Origin: Aromatoleum buckelii
GTDB taxonomy: Bacteria; Pseudomonadota; Gammaproteobacteria; Burkholderiales; Rhodocyclaceae
Reading direction: 5' to 3'
Assembly: GCF_012910785.2 (NCBI RefSeq)
Contig: NZ_WTVH02000001.1
Location: 186,001 to 250,000, forward strand
DNA: 64,000 nucleotides
The translations under genes were made by a program, and so were the position numbers. The notes beneath the pieces are model-generated. The model did not search any database, was not told where the DNA came from, and saw nothing but the letters and a program-made list of their open reading frames with translations. This document shows positions 19,571 to 28,340 of the stretch, in pieces; position 1 is the first letter of the stretch; every line of letters starts with the position of its first letter.

Positions 19571-19980
19571 AACGGTTGGCTCGAGGAGCGGCACTAGAGC
19601 GAATGCTTGGCGACGTAGTGCGCCAGGGTTTCGCGCGTGTCGATCCTGAGCTGCTGCGCGAGGTCGCTGAACGTCTCTGGTACGCCGGCGAGGTTCCCAA
19701 CCTGGCTGACGTGCCCGCCAACCTCCGGCCAGATGCCGGCTACCTGGTCGATCGGCTGGCCCGCTTCAACGTACTGCCGAAGGAGCGAAAGCTACGGCTG
19801 CTTTCGGCTATCCGCCAGTTCCAGCCCTCCTCACCTGTACCCAAAGCTGAGGCCGCCGGTTGCAAGGATCCTTTGGCGGTGGCTTGGGGCGCCTCGATGG
19901 ACCTCACCAGCCGCTTGGGCGAGCTGATGCCGTACCAGACGAGGCAGTATGCTCTGGACAGGACCAAAGCGGCTGCCTGA
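19567..19980 (+). CDS. Helical protein coupled to the nucleotidyltransferase-like gene
   Basis: A 137-residue, mostly helical protein starting at a GTG that overlaps the previous stop by four bases. It has no signal peptide or membrane segment and I do not recognise a family. Tight coupling to the nucleotidyltransferase-like gene suggests a partner subunit, possibly the other half of a toxin-antitoxin-like pair. GC content and codon use match the surrounding genes. Confidence 0.5.
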   Translation: MKRLARGAALERMLGDVVRQGFARVDPELLREVAERLWYAGEVPNLADVPANLRPDAGYLVDRLARFNVLPKERKLRLLSAIRQFQPSSPVPKAEAAGCKDPLAVAWGASMDLTSRLGELMPYQTRQYALDRTKAAA

Positions 19981-20121
19981 CGTGGTTGCGGAATTCATTG
20001 ACGACGGAGCCAGAGGGCTCCGTTTTCGTTTGGGGTCCACCGGCGGAGACTCGTGCTCTACCAAGGGATCCAGGCGCCCGAATGTGAATGCGTCCATGAT
20101 GGCATGGTCAGCGGGGACCGG

Positions 20122-20262
20122 CTACCGGGTGCTGCTGTTCGGTACCGCAGCGAACCTCATTGCCACGCTGACCAAGGCGCACAACGAAGGGCGGCTCGGC
20201 GAGAAGCTCAAGCCCTTTACCACGCTGCGGCTCCTGATCATCGATAAGATCGGCTGTGGCGA
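20122..20262 (+). pseudogene. Fragment of an IS21-family IstB helper ATPase
   Basis: About 47 codons read GYRVLLFGTAANLIATLTKA and end LLIIDKIGC, matching the IstB region from just after the Walker A motif to Walker B (usual LLIIDEIGY, here Lys and Cys substituted). Both flanks are unrelated, so this is a short relic. Confidence 0.7.
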
Positions 20263-20770
20263 GCTCATTATAGGAACGCGACCACCCTTGCCTCTAAGGC
20301 TATTTTTCAGCCAGTGTTTAACTCTGATCACCGCCTCGCGTCGCCTGACTTGCGTTGGCATGTTTGCTGCGGCCCTACCCGCAACTTCCGGGATTAGAAT
20401 TTCATTCTCCATAAATGCAATTAACCGTCGTACGGTTCTTTACCCACACTTCCACCCCTCCGCGACCTACGTGCATCTCCAAATAGTCAAACCCAGCATT
20501 CCCAGGAGCATACAAAGCAAAGACACTCGGTCGGTTAATTGCAAATGACGCTAGAAGCTAGACGCCTTCACCCTCCATTTCAGGTAACCGGGGTAACCGA
20601 CTGATTCTTTAGGAGTCTGCGGTAGGCGTGAATATGCGAGGTGGACTTGCGCCCCGCTGCATCACCGCGTATTCTCCGCTTCGGAGTTATTTTGCACCAC
20701 GAGCGTCGAATGGAAGCTTAATCGTCGCCTCAGTGCAAGAGGCGCGATCCTAAAACAAAGAAGGCTTGCC
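20263..20770. repeat. Intergenic region upstream of parA with TAACCG/CGGTTA motifs
   Basis: No gene is seen. TGCAATTAACCG at 20416-20427 is repeated inverted as CGGTTAATTGCA at 20532-20543; CGGTT recurs at 20433-20437; TAACCG occurs in tandem at 20585-20590 and 20594-20599. The composition is less GC-rich than the flanks. Such clusters upstream of parA can be partition (parS) sites, iterons or autoregulation operators; which of these is not decided. Confidence 0.45.
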
Positions 20771-21967
20771 ATGGCACTGACGACACCCGAATCTGATCTC
20801 AAGCTGAAGCCCATCGAAGCGAAGGTCGGCCCAGCTCAACTCATCGAACTCGCGAGTATCGCAGACGACATGTTGGCATTGGTGCGCGACAGCATGCTCA
20901 AGCCGCACCCACGCAAAAACCCACCTGAATACACAACCACTCAGCTGGCGACGCTCTGCGGCATCGACCGGGCGCGCATCAATTATCTCATCGGCAAGGG
21001 TGACCTGCCACCCGGGGTCGCGCAAGGCGCGGGCCGTGGGCGGGTCTTCACCTTGGCTGAGACCCGGCAATGGGTCCAGGCCGAGAGCAAGATCAAGAAA
21101 CGCCCCGAGGGAAAACGCGGCCGCATCGTAGTCGTCAGCAATTTCAAAGGGGGCTCGACCAAGACGACGACCGCGATGTCGTTGGCTCAAGGCCTGACTC
21201 TGCGCGGCCGGAAAGTGCTCATCGTCGACCTGGATCCGCAGGCATCGCTCTCTTCTCTGTGCGGGCTGCTGCCCTCTGCCGAAGTCGACAGCGACGCGAC
21301 GGTGATGCCCCTTATTTTCGGGGACCAGAAGGATCTCCGATACGCAATCCAACCCACATACTGGGACGGGCTGGATCTGATTCCCGGTGCCCCTACCCTC
21401 TTCTCGGCCGAGTTCGTCATCCCTCACAAAGTGGCCGAGAAGCCCGGCTTTGAATTCTGGAACATCCTGGCCCCTGCCCTCCAAGACTTGGCGGCGGACT
21501 ATGACATTATCGTGCTAGACACGCCGCCTTCTCTCTCGTACCTTACCATCAACGCCCTGATGGGCGCGGACGGGATGCTGATGCCGCTGCCGCCCAAGAG
21601 CTTGGACTTCGCGTCAGCTGCTCAATACTGGTCGCTGTTCTCCGACCTGGCGAGCTCGTTCGAGAAGCGGAACTTCGTCAAAGAGTTCGACTTCGTGAAC
21701 ATCCTCTTGAGCGCGGTGAATGCACAGGAGGCGTCGGCCTCCGTGGTCCGCGAGTGGATCGTTTCGACCTACACCGCTAAGGTCCTGCCCGTCGAGATAC
21801 CCTTCTCGAGCGTCATCGGCACCACCGCGACCGGCTTCGGCACCGTCTACGACGTCAGCAAGTGGGAAGGCGGCGCCAAAACCTACAGCCGTATTCGTGA
21901 CGCTTACGACCAGGTCGTCGAAATCATTGACAACAAGATCGTGAAAGCTTGGTACGAGGGGGCTTGA
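20771..21967 (+). CDS. parA: ParA-family plasmid partition ATPase
   Basis: A 398-residue ParA of the large (type Ia) form. Residues about 55-100 form an N-terminal MerR-like helix-turn-helix (YTTTQLATLCGIDRARINYL), typical of ParA proteins that autoregulate their operon. The ATPase core has a deviant Walker A FKGGSTKTTT (about 125-134), Walker A' LIVDLDPQAS and Walker B DIIVLDTPPS. It starts after AAGAAGG and is followed one base later by parB. The pair plus the rep gene downstream form a plasmid maintenance module. Confidence 0.92.
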   Translation: MALTTPESDLKLKPIEAKVGPAQLIELASIADDMLALVRDSMLKPHPRKNPPEYTTTQLATLCGIDRARINYLIGKGDLPPGVAQGAGRGRVFTLAETRQWVQAESKIKKRPEGKRGRIVVVSNFKGGSTKTTTAMSLAQGLTLRGRKVLIVDLDPQASLSSLCGLLPSAEVDSDATVMPLIFGDQKDLRYAIQPTYWDGLDLIPGAPTLFSAEFVIPHKVAEKPGFEFWNILAPALQDLAADYDIIVLDTPPSLSYLTINALMGADGMLMPLPPKSLDFASAAQYWSLFSDLASSFEKRNFVKEFDFVNILLSAVNAQEASASVVREWIVSTYTAKVLPVEIPFSSVIGTTATGFGTVYDVSKWEGGAKTYSRIRDAYDQVVEIIDNKIVKAWYEGA

Positions 21968-21968
21968 T

Positions 21969-23060
21969 ATGGCCGGCGCGAAGGATATGAAGTCGAAGAA
22001 CACCGACCTCTTGGCCGCCATGCAAGCGCGAACGGCCAGCGGCGGTGTGGCGAAAAGGCTTCCAGAGAAGCCAGATGAAGCTCGTACGGCTCCCGGACAG
22101 CTGGCAATTTTCTCCGGCCAACTGGCGGACGCCATGGCACGTGCCGAAGCGGCGGAAGCAGAGCTGGCCAAGCTCAAGGCGGAGCATGGCTCCAAGGAGG
22201 CGCTGGCAGAGGCTCATCGCAAGCTTGCCGAAGCGGAAGCAGCGCTGGCGACTGCGCTTGAAAGCCAGCCACGCCAGACGGCCAAACTCGACGAGCTCCA
22301 CGAGATTCCGGGGCGACGCCGCAAACTCACCGCCCAGCAATATGCGGAGTTGCGCGAAAACCTGCGACACAACCCGTTGGCGAACCCGGTCACTGTACGA
22401 CTGCGACCTGAGGGCGGCTACGAGATCATCGCCGGCAACAACCGCGTAAGCCTCTTCCGCGAGCTTGGCCGGGACGAGATCGACATCAACATTCTCGACC
22501 TCGACGACGACGAGACCGACCGGACGGCGTTCTACTCCAACCTCCTCGCCCCGAGCCTCACGGACTACGAGAAGTATCTCGGCTTCAAAGGGCGGATGGA
22601 GAAGAAGAAGCTGAGGCAAGCGCAGGTGGCTGCCGAAGCCGGGGTCAGCCAGCCGTACATCAGCTCCCTCATGGCGTTTGACGAGCTGCCCGAGGAGGCC
22701 TTGGCATGCATCGCCGACGCCCCTGCCCTCTTCGGTGCCAAGGCCGTGCAGCAGCTTGCTCAACTCACCAAACAGGGCAAAGCAGCTAAGGTCATTGAGG
22801 CCGTTCAGAAGATCGTAACGTCGGAGCTTTCCCAAATTGCTGCGGTGCAGCAAGCAAAAGCGAGTGACACCTTGAAGCGCCCGACTCGCCCGGAACCAGT
22901 CACCTTTCGTCAGGGCAAGACGAAGTATTGCGAAGCGCTTCGCAGCGACAAGACCGTCCGCCTCTCGTTCGCTTCGGCTGAAGAAGCAGAGGCGACTTTC
23001 GCGCTCATTACTGAGCTTATCAAAGAGCGGGCCAGCGCCGCCAAAGGCAACAAAAAGTGA
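21969..23060 (+). CDS. parB: ParB-family centromere-binding protein
   Basis: A 363-residue partition protein that binds the parS site and stimulates ParA. An N-terminal coiled coil (about residues 50-95, rich in Ala, Glu and Lys) precedes a ParB/sulfiredoxin-type N-domain with the conserved block IIAGNNRVSLFREL, then a helix-turn-helix (QAQVAAEAGVSQPYISSL) and a C-terminal dimerisation region. The usual GERR box is replaced by AGNNR, as in some plasmid ParB groups. It is directly downstream of parA. It is clearly distinct from the IncP-type KorB encoded at 35165-36208. Confidence 0.9.
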   Translation: MAGAKDMKSKNTDLLAAMQARTASGGVAKRLPEKPDEARTAPGQLAIFSGQLADAMARAEAAEAELAKLKAEHGSKEALAEAHRKLAEAEAALATALESQPRQTAKLDELHEIPGRRRKLTAQQYAELRENLRHNPLANPVTVRLRPEGGYEIIAGNNRVSLFRELGRDEIDINILDLDDDETDRTAFYSNLLAPSLTDYEKYLGFKGRMEKKKLRQAQVAAEAGVSQPYISSLMAFDELPEEALACIADAPALFGAKAVQQLAQLTKQGKAAKVIEAVQKIVTSELSQIAAVQQAKASDTLKRPTRPEPVTFRQGKTKYCEALRSDKTVRLSFASAEEAEATFALITELIKERASAAKGNKK

Positions 23061-23077
23061 TTATCAACCTGCAATAA
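23061..23077 (+). repeat. 17-bp direct repeat, first copy
   Basis: TTATCAACCTGCAATAA directly follows parB and occurs again, identical, at 24680-24696 after rep; weaker similarity continues for about 30 bp in both places, ending in an A-rich TAAAA-ATGA stretch. The copies bracket the rep gene. Confidence 0.7.
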
Positions 23078-23127
23078 TACCGAAAAACAAGGACTTAACC
23101 TAAAATGAAGCGAAAGGGAGGTGCCAG

Positions 23128-23253
23128 ATGACTGCTTTGGACGTACGGCCCTCCTCTACCCTTCCGAATGTTCAGAAAGCTGCCCATCGTCCACAGGGCA
23201 GCTTTCTGAGCATTTGGGGGCGGCATTCGTCTCGTGCGGGAACACGAGACTGA
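23128..23253 (+). CDS. Possible 41-codon leader peptide upstream of rep
   Basis: A short frame (MTALDVRPSS to GTRD) begins at an ATG with AGGGAGGT five bases upstream, one of the strongest ribosome-binding sites in this part of the window. Two perfect hairpins (23172-23209 and 23229-23250) lie inside the frame, so translating ribosomes would melt them. I do not recognise the peptide. The arrangement resembles leader peptides that couple translation to folding of a replication mRNA, but this is an inference. Confidence 0.4.
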   Translation: MTALDVRPSSTLPNVQKAAHRPQGSFLSIWGRHSSRAGTRD

Positions 23254-23351
23254 CGGCTGTCGTTTGGACAACGTAAGAGGAATCGACTAGCGACAACGCT
23301 GAGATCAACTGACCCCTGAAAAGACAAAGGCCAACTCTGGAAAGTTGGCCT
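23172..23351 (+). promoter_or_regulatory. Three perfect hairpins in the rep leader region
   Basis: TCAGAAAGCTGCCC (23172-23185) pairs with 23196-23209 in a 14-bp stem; GTCTCGTG (23229-23236) pairs with 23243-23250; AGGCCAACT (23328-23336) pairs with 23343-23351. None is followed by a clear T-tract. The first could also end parAB transcription. Confidence 0.55.
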
Positions 23352-23459
23352 CTGCTAGGGATTGAACCCTGACTTAACGCTCACCGGCGGGAACCGGTTA
23401 CGCGACAGTTGCATGTCCGTAGTTTAATGAGCGGCGAGTTGGTGTCAATACCGAAAGGG

Positions 23460-23481
23460 GTCCTTTTTGCTCAAAAAGGAC
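23460..23481 (+). promoter_or_regulatory. Hairpin that sequesters the rep ribosome-binding site
   Basis: GTCCTTTTT (23460-23468) and AAAAAGGAC (23473-23481) form a perfect 9-bp stem with a GCTC loop. The AAGGA at 23476-23480 is the Shine-Dalgarno for the GTG start at 23486, so it is buried when the stem forms. This would keep rep translation low unless the stem is opened. Confidence 0.6.
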
Positions 23482-23485
23482 TATC

Positions 23486-24667
23486 GTGCCAATTTCACTG
23501 GCTTGCGAGGGGGTTGTTCAACTCAACGCCCCCCTCCCCTCCCCTTCTGGGCCCAAGGCCCGCTTTCTGCCGGCGCCGCTCATCCGTGCCCGGGCAGAAG
23601 CGCTCAACCGGCGAAACTGCCTCGACCTGGCCAGAACGGCCCGTCAGGCCCTCTACGGCATTTTGGCCTTCTTCGACGTGAAGCGCCCCACTGAGCCAGT
23701 CTTCGCCAGTCGAGACAGCATCTGCGCCGAGTCGCTCCTCGGCAGCCACCCCACTCTTTACCGCGGTCTCGCGGAGCTTGTAACGAGGGGGTACATCACG
23801 CGCGAGCAAGGCCGCAGACGGGCGAGGGAAGCCTTCGGCCAGTATTCGGTAAGCCGCATTTGGCTCACCGAGAAGGCATTGCAGCTGCTCGGCCTGGCTG
23901 GACAAGCACAGGCCAGCAAGGGCGTCTACCAGGAACACCTGGCTACCAAGGAAGAGGTCGCTGGCCAGCCGGAGTGCAGTTTTCCACAGGGGCCGTCTCT
24001 CACCGTGAGAGACCGTTTACAAGAGATTGAACTTTCCCCTAATCAACAACTTTCTTCGAAAGGACAGCCCCCACCCGAGGCGCCATGCGAGACCGACCAG
24101 GAGAGGGCAGGGGGGTCTCGAGAAAATCGGATCGACAAGAAAACCCGGCTGCCGGCAGAGCTGGTCCGACTCATATCGCTCGGCCTTTCTCGAAGCCGTA
24201 TCTGCGCGCTCATGAAGCTGGCCCGTGAGCATGGCAACGGCGGCAAGCTCGGAGCAGTCGTCGCCCTGGTGTGGCATCGCATCCAGCAATTCAACGCAAA
24301 AGCCGCTTTCGCGTATCTGGCTACGCTTGTTCGGCAGCGGAAGGACTTTGCCCGCCTGCTCGAGATCCAAGACCGGTTCGAGGACAGAGATAGCGCGTCG
24401 AAAGTGGTCCTCGAGCGGCTCAACACGAAGCTGCCGATGTTCCTCGAGCGGGGAGACGGCATGCAGGTTGTCACCCGACGAGGCAAGCTGATCGGCGTGC
24501 TTAGGCGCATGGGCGATGGTGGGTACGTCGAATGTCTAGACGACCAGAACGTTCGTCGGACACTGCCGGTCAACGCGCGGCTGGTCGAGTCGTGGGAGGA
24601 GGGCGACATCGTACTGCGTCGCCCGGACCACGAAGTTTGCTATGAGCCAGAGTTCGCAGCGGATTGA
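23486..24667 (+). CDS. Probable plasmid replication initiator
   Basis: A 393-residue protein downstream of parAB. Residues about 45-130 look like a winged helix domain (LARTARQALYGILAFFDV, then SLLGSHPTLYRGLAELVTRGYITREQGR), as in plasmid initiators that bind iterons; residues 150-220 are low-complexity linker, and the C-terminal part (ELVRLISLGLSRSRICALMKLA) has a second helix-turn-helix-like segment. I do not assign a named Rep family. The GTG at 23486 is selected by AAGGA six bases upstream, which lies in a hairpin. Position next to parAB and between two 17-bp repeats supports the replication role. Confidence 0.6.
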   Translation: MPISLACEGVVQLNAPLPSPSGPKARFLPAPLIRARAEALNRRNCLDLARTARQALYGILAFFDVKRPTEPVFASRDSICAESLLGSHPTLYRGLAELVTRGYITREQGRRRAREAFGQYSVSRIWLTEKALQLLGLAGQAQASKGVYQEHLATKEEVAGQPECSFPQGPSLTVRDRLQEIELSPNQQLSSKGQPPPEAPCETDQERAGGSRENRIDKKTRLPAELVRLISLGLSRSRICALMKLAREHGNGGKLGAVVALVWHRIQQFNAKAAFAYLATLVRQRKDFARLLEIQDRFEDRDSASKVVLERLNTKLPMFLERGDGMQVVTRRGKLIGVLRRMGDGGYVECLDDQNVRRTLPVNARLVESWEEGDIVLRRPDHEVCYEPEFAAD

Positions 24668-24679
24668 CTCTCTCGGTGC

Positions 24680-24696
24680 TTATCAACCTGCAATAA
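24680..24696 (+). repeat. 17-bp direct repeat, second copy
   Basis: Identical to 23061-23077 and followed by a similar A-rich stretch; it lies 12 bp after the rep stop. Confidence 0.7.
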
Positions 24697-24792
24697 CGCC
24701 AATAATCAGTTACTTAGTAAAAATGATGCACTGCACTAGCAAAAATGGTAGGGGTAGGGTGGTTAAAACGGGGGTGGGTCGCGCCGATGGGC

Positions 24793-25212
24793 TTACCGTA
24801 TGAAGTTCGTCTTGATCCCTACAGCGTCGAGGCCGTCAGCCAGGTCATACGGGTCGATTGTGACGGGCGGGACCTCGACGTCGTCCGGGACCCCGTCGGT
24901 TTCGAGCAGATGCTGCCAACGCGCGGTGCAGTCTTGTGGAAACGCGAAGGCTTGGTAGACCAGCCGTTGCCCGCCGTCCAACCAACCGCATTCGACTTTG
25001 AGCTCGTCGCGCCAGTCATGCTGAAAAGCTTCCCGGAAAATCGCGCGACCAAGATTCGCGAGATCCTTCGAAACGCCGGCTTCGAGCGCGGCGGCCTCGA
25101 ATCTGTCCCAGGGAAAGTCCCCGGGCGCACCACGGAGGACCGGCGCGGTCAGCACACGGTCTCGGAGTCGAATCATGTCAACATTGTTGATCTTCGCTGC
25201 GATGAACATCAT
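24793..25212 (-). CDS. Plasmid-type hypothetical protein
   Basis: A 139-residue acidic protein (MMFIAAKINNVDMIRLRDRV, later YDLADGLDAVGIKTNFIR). No family, signal peptide or membrane segment is recognised. Tandem ATG codons at 25212 and 25209 follow AGAGGT. It ends 96 bp from the repeat behind rep, convergent with it, and is preceded in the same direction by the DUF7673-like gene. Confidence 0.55.
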   Translation of the reverse strand: MMFIAAKINNVDMIRLRDRVLTAPVLRGAPGDFPWDRFEAAALEAGVSKDLANLGRAIFREAFQHDWRDELKVECGWLDGGQRLVYQAFAFPQDCTARWQHLLETDGVPDDVEVPPVTIDPYDLADGLDAVGIKTNFIR

Positions 25213-25244
25213 CGTCGGACCTCTGTGCAATGAGGAGGTGGCTA

Positions 25245-25544
25245 CTATACGGAGCGGTCGGGAATGCGCCAATCTTCGGCGAGTTTTTCGAATTCGCCAT
25301 TCAAGCACCCCAGTAGCAGGTGAACCTCTTGCTGCGGCTGGCTATCCATTTCGAGGACGGTGAGACAGTCTCGGAAGATTGCTTGATCGAGCGCCCGGAA
25401 ACCGGTTAAGTCGACGGGAAAGCGGATGCCGTTATACAGGCCAAGAAGGAACTCAGCGATGTACTTGCACTGGCCGGAGTGACCGTTGGCGACAGTCCAG
25501 AGGCGTTTGAGCGTGGCAAGCTGTTCAGAAGTGGGGGTAGCCAT
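25245..25544 (-). CDS. DUF7673-like small plasmid protein
   Basis: A 99-residue protein with the pattern AEFLLGLYNGIRFPVDLTGFRALD followed by CLTVLEMDSQPQQEVH, which I recognise as a small conserved family (DUF7673) common on proteobacterial plasmids; its function is unknown. It is soluble, without signal peptide, and co-directional with the gene at 24793-25212 at a spacing of 32 bp, so the two may be one transcript. Confidence 0.55.
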   Translation of the reverse strand: MATPTSEQLATLKRLWTVANGHSGQCKYIAEFLLGLYNGIRFPVDLTGFRALDQAIFRDCLTVLEMDSQPQQEVHLLLGCLNGEFEKLAEDWRIPDRSV

Positions 25545-26033
25545 GGAAGGCCTTGGTTGATTACGCAGGCTGCATTATCACGCCAAGCTTTGCAGCGGAA
25601 AAGGGCAAAGCTTAGCGATGAAGGGCACGAAGCGCGACGGTTCGCTCGGGGTTCGGTGGCAGGCGGGTCCGCTGGATCCGACGTCGAGCGGTTTTTCAGC
25701 TACCGCCAAAACTGTGCCGGGATCACTTCGCGCTCGACAGGGGTCACGCGGGATCGAAGCTTCGCCGTCATCCCGCTATCGCCGCCCAGAGCTGCCTTAG
25801 CATAGAGCGGTCCCGCCGGCGCGTTATGTTGAAACACCAGGATTGGGGCGGCGCCTTCTGGTTGTAGCGGCAGACTGCAACGGCCAGGGCGGATAGCGCG
25901 CTGAGCGAGCCAGCCCCGGAGTCGGTCAGCTGATTGGCCATTTCGATGCTTTGTTGCCGCAAAGGGACGGGGGGCTTGGGCTGAAGGAGCTTGGTGCCCA
26001 TGCTCGCCCATAGGTCTCGATGACTGCGACAGC
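25545..26033. other. Stretch without a supported gene
   Basis: A minus-strand frame at 25768-26001 (MGTKLLQPKP, 77 codons) could be a small gene but lacks a ribosome-binding site and a recognisable family. Nothing else was identified. Confidence 0.3.
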
Positions 26034-26171
26034 CTAATACTGCTGTTCCAGAATCAGTTCCGCACGACGGGGCGCAGCCTCCATGGTGGTCGGCGCCAAG
26101 TTCCCGCCTCTTGCGAAAAGCCGCAACGCGGTTTGCTCGATTTCGGCTTCAATGAGAGGTGAGCTGCGCAT
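26034..26171 (-). CDS. Possible 45-residue protein downstream of the integrase
   Basis: The frame MRSSPLIEAEIEQTALRLFA to LILEQQY begins at an ATG with GAAGGGAA upstream and starts 13 bp after the integrase stop. It reads like a short helical protein. No family is recognised. Confidence 0.4.
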   Translation of the reverse strand: MRSSPLIEAEIEQTALRLFARGGNLAPTTMEAAPRRAELILEQQY

Positions 26172-26183
26172 ACCGGATTCCCT

Positions 26184-27474
26184 TCAGTCGAGATCTGCCC
26201 GTTTGGAGGCGACGTTCGCGTTGGTTGTAGGGAACTTCGTTTCGTTGTCTGCAGCGAGATGGTCGGTATTTGTGAGACGCTGCCGGGCTTCCATGTCCTC
26301 GTGGAAGGCGTGTTGATTCGTTGAGATGTAGATCTCGGTTGTCTGCACGGAGGCATGTCTGAGGGCATCCCGGGTGTGAAGCAAGCTGGCCCCGTCCTGG
26401 AGCAAATGAGTCGCGGCGGTGTGCCGCAACCAGTGTGCGCTCGCGGCCTTCAACTTCTCGGCGTGATAAGGATCCGTGCAGGCGTGAACGGCCGACAGAA
26501 ACAGATTCTTCAGGATCGCGTGGATGGTTTTCACGCTGACCGCGCGGCCAGTGCCGGTGATGTCCATCAGAAGCGGCTCGACAACGTTGGGGGAGGGAGG
26601 GAGGGCGCCCCGACGATGCCCGGTACGCTCCGAGAAGTCGCATTGCCTCGCGCGTGAGTGGAATGGGCTGGTCGACGCTGCCTTTCCCGACAACTTTGAG
26701 CCACCAGCGCCCTTCGATGCGCGTGACGTCCGCCGTGGTCGCTTTCGCCATCTCGAAGCGACGAAGCGCGGTCAGTTTGAGGAAACCCGCCAGGAACCGT
26801 GTGCGCTGATAGTGCGCTTCGTCGCGGGCGGTCTCACGTGGCCACGTCTCCAGATGAGAGAGCACGAGCTGCCAGAGATCCTGCTCGAGATAGCGGTCGA
26901 CCGTCGTCCGCCGCGGCTTGTAGCCTTTCTTCCGAGCGGCACGGAGCGGGTTGCCGGCCAGGTAGCCGACGCCGCAGAGATGCTCGAACATCCCGAACAG
27001 CACAGTGAGGGACTGACCCGCGGCGGACGAGGAGAGGGCGCCGACGAAGGGCCGCCATTCCGGGTTCGGTGAGCCATCCGCCAGGAAGCGGGGGGGGCGT
27101 TGCACCGACCGCCATTCCGGGTTGTCGGTGCCGTCCTCGAGGTAGCGGGGCACTTTGACCAAGCACCAGTCCTCGATGGGCTGAGGGTCGCGGAGAAACA
27201 GCCCGTAGTCGGTCAGGTCTTCCACCATCAGATCCGCGAGCCCCTTCCCTCTTGTTCCGCCCCACGTGAGGAGGCGCTCGGCATCCCGTTTGTAGGCCTC
27301 TAAAGTGTTCCGGTTGTCGACGTACTTTGCGAGCCAGCCGCTCACGGCCTCTATGTCCGTCTCGGCCCGGGTAAGCGTCCGAGTGCCGGCGTTCGCGCCC
27401 ACAACCAGCTTTCCTGGTTGAACAGGCAGGGCAGGGGAGAGGGGTGGGGTGGCAATTACCGGAAAGTCGGGCAT
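26184..27474 (-). pseudogene. Tyrosine recombinase/integrase with a frameshift
   Basis: The N-terminal 300 or so residues (SAM-like core-binding domain, then LKLTALRRFEMAKATTAD with the first catalytic Arg) are in one frame from 27474. The C-terminal part, with the HWLRHTAATHL box and the tyrosine in TTEIYISTNQH, is in another frame ending at 26184. The frames meet in the run GGGGGAGGGAGGGAGGG at 26588-26604, a likely slippage point, so this is either a true frameshift mutation or a sequencing error in a G-rich tract. An intact protein would be about 430 residues. The recombinase may have served plasmid dimer resolution or integration. Confidence 0.75.
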
Positions 27475-27544
27475 GGCGTTAAATGGTAGCCGGGAACGCA
27501 CGCATCGCGTCGCCCACGGGCCCGCTTGCTCTGTGGCCGCAGGG

Positions 27545-28225
27545 TCAATAGAGAGCGTCCATGCGAGGTAGGGCAGGGTACAGGCAGCCTTCGCCTGTCG
27601 GGAGGTACGTCAGATCGGTGACCCACCCCTGATTCGGTGCGCTCGGGGCAGAGGTCTGTCCGAGCACGTTCTCTGCCACCGGCAAGCTGTGATTCGAGTT
27701 CGTCGTCGCCTTGAATTTGCGCTTTTGTCGGCAGCGAAGGCCCAGCTCGCGCCACAGGCGGGCGATGCGGTCGCGGCCGGCAGCAAAGCCGCCCGCGGCC
27801 AGCTCCGGCTGCAGACGACGTACGCCGTAAGTCTCGCGGCTGCGCTGGTGGGCGGCCTTGATCGCCACTTTCAGCCGCTCGTCCGACTGGCGCTTGCACG
27901 ACGGCGGCCGTTTCAACCACGCGTAAAAGCCGCTGCGTGAGACGTCGAACACGCGGCTCATGACCTTGACTGGAAAGCGGAGTCGCCAGTGCTTCATGAA
28001 CGCGTACCGGGCAGCGACTCCCTGGCAAAGTACGCGGCGGCCTTTTTTATTACGTCGCGCTCGATCCGGGCTTCCGCCAACTCTTTGCGCAACCGGGCGT
28101 TTTCGGCCTCCAGTTCCGCGACCGACCGCCCCCCGGCGGAAACTCCGGCGTGTAATGCTGACATTTTTCTTTGCATCTGCTGCTCCCGTTCGGCAAGTCT
28201 ACCAACCGGGAGTGTCCATTTTCGT
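27545..28225 (-). pseudogene. Truncated IS3-family element (orfA and 5' part of orfB)
   Basis: OrfA C-terminus (ELEAENARLRKELAEARIER, then IKKAAAYFARES) is encoded at 28176-27994 and orfB N-terminus (SRVFDVSRSGFYAWLKRPPS, then ETYGVRRLQPEL and NQGWVTDLTYLPT) at 27997-27545. OrfB is cut before its catalytic second Asp and Glu. The putative terminal repeat is near 28200-28225 (TGACGAAAATGGACACTCCC on the minus strand); the other end is lost. It is a different IS3 subgroup from the copies at 18 and 37 kb. Confidence 0.8.
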
Positions 28226-28340
28226 CAGGCTACCTCAAGTCCCGGCCGCCCGCCACTTTCGTCCCTTCGCTCCTCCTGAAAGTGAGCGTCGTTAGCGGCG
28301 GGTTGCTATAATTGAACTCATATACCAACCGGAGCGGCGC

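Noticed and set aside
23340-23440. T-arm-like sequence (GGGTTCAATCCC on the minus strand) suggesting a tRNA
   Set aside because: The acceptor, D and anticodon stems do not form and the T stem has a mismatch; no complete cloverleaf could be drawn.
26524-27072. 182-codon plus-strand frame
   Set aside because: Opposite the integrase gene, with no recognisable protein features.
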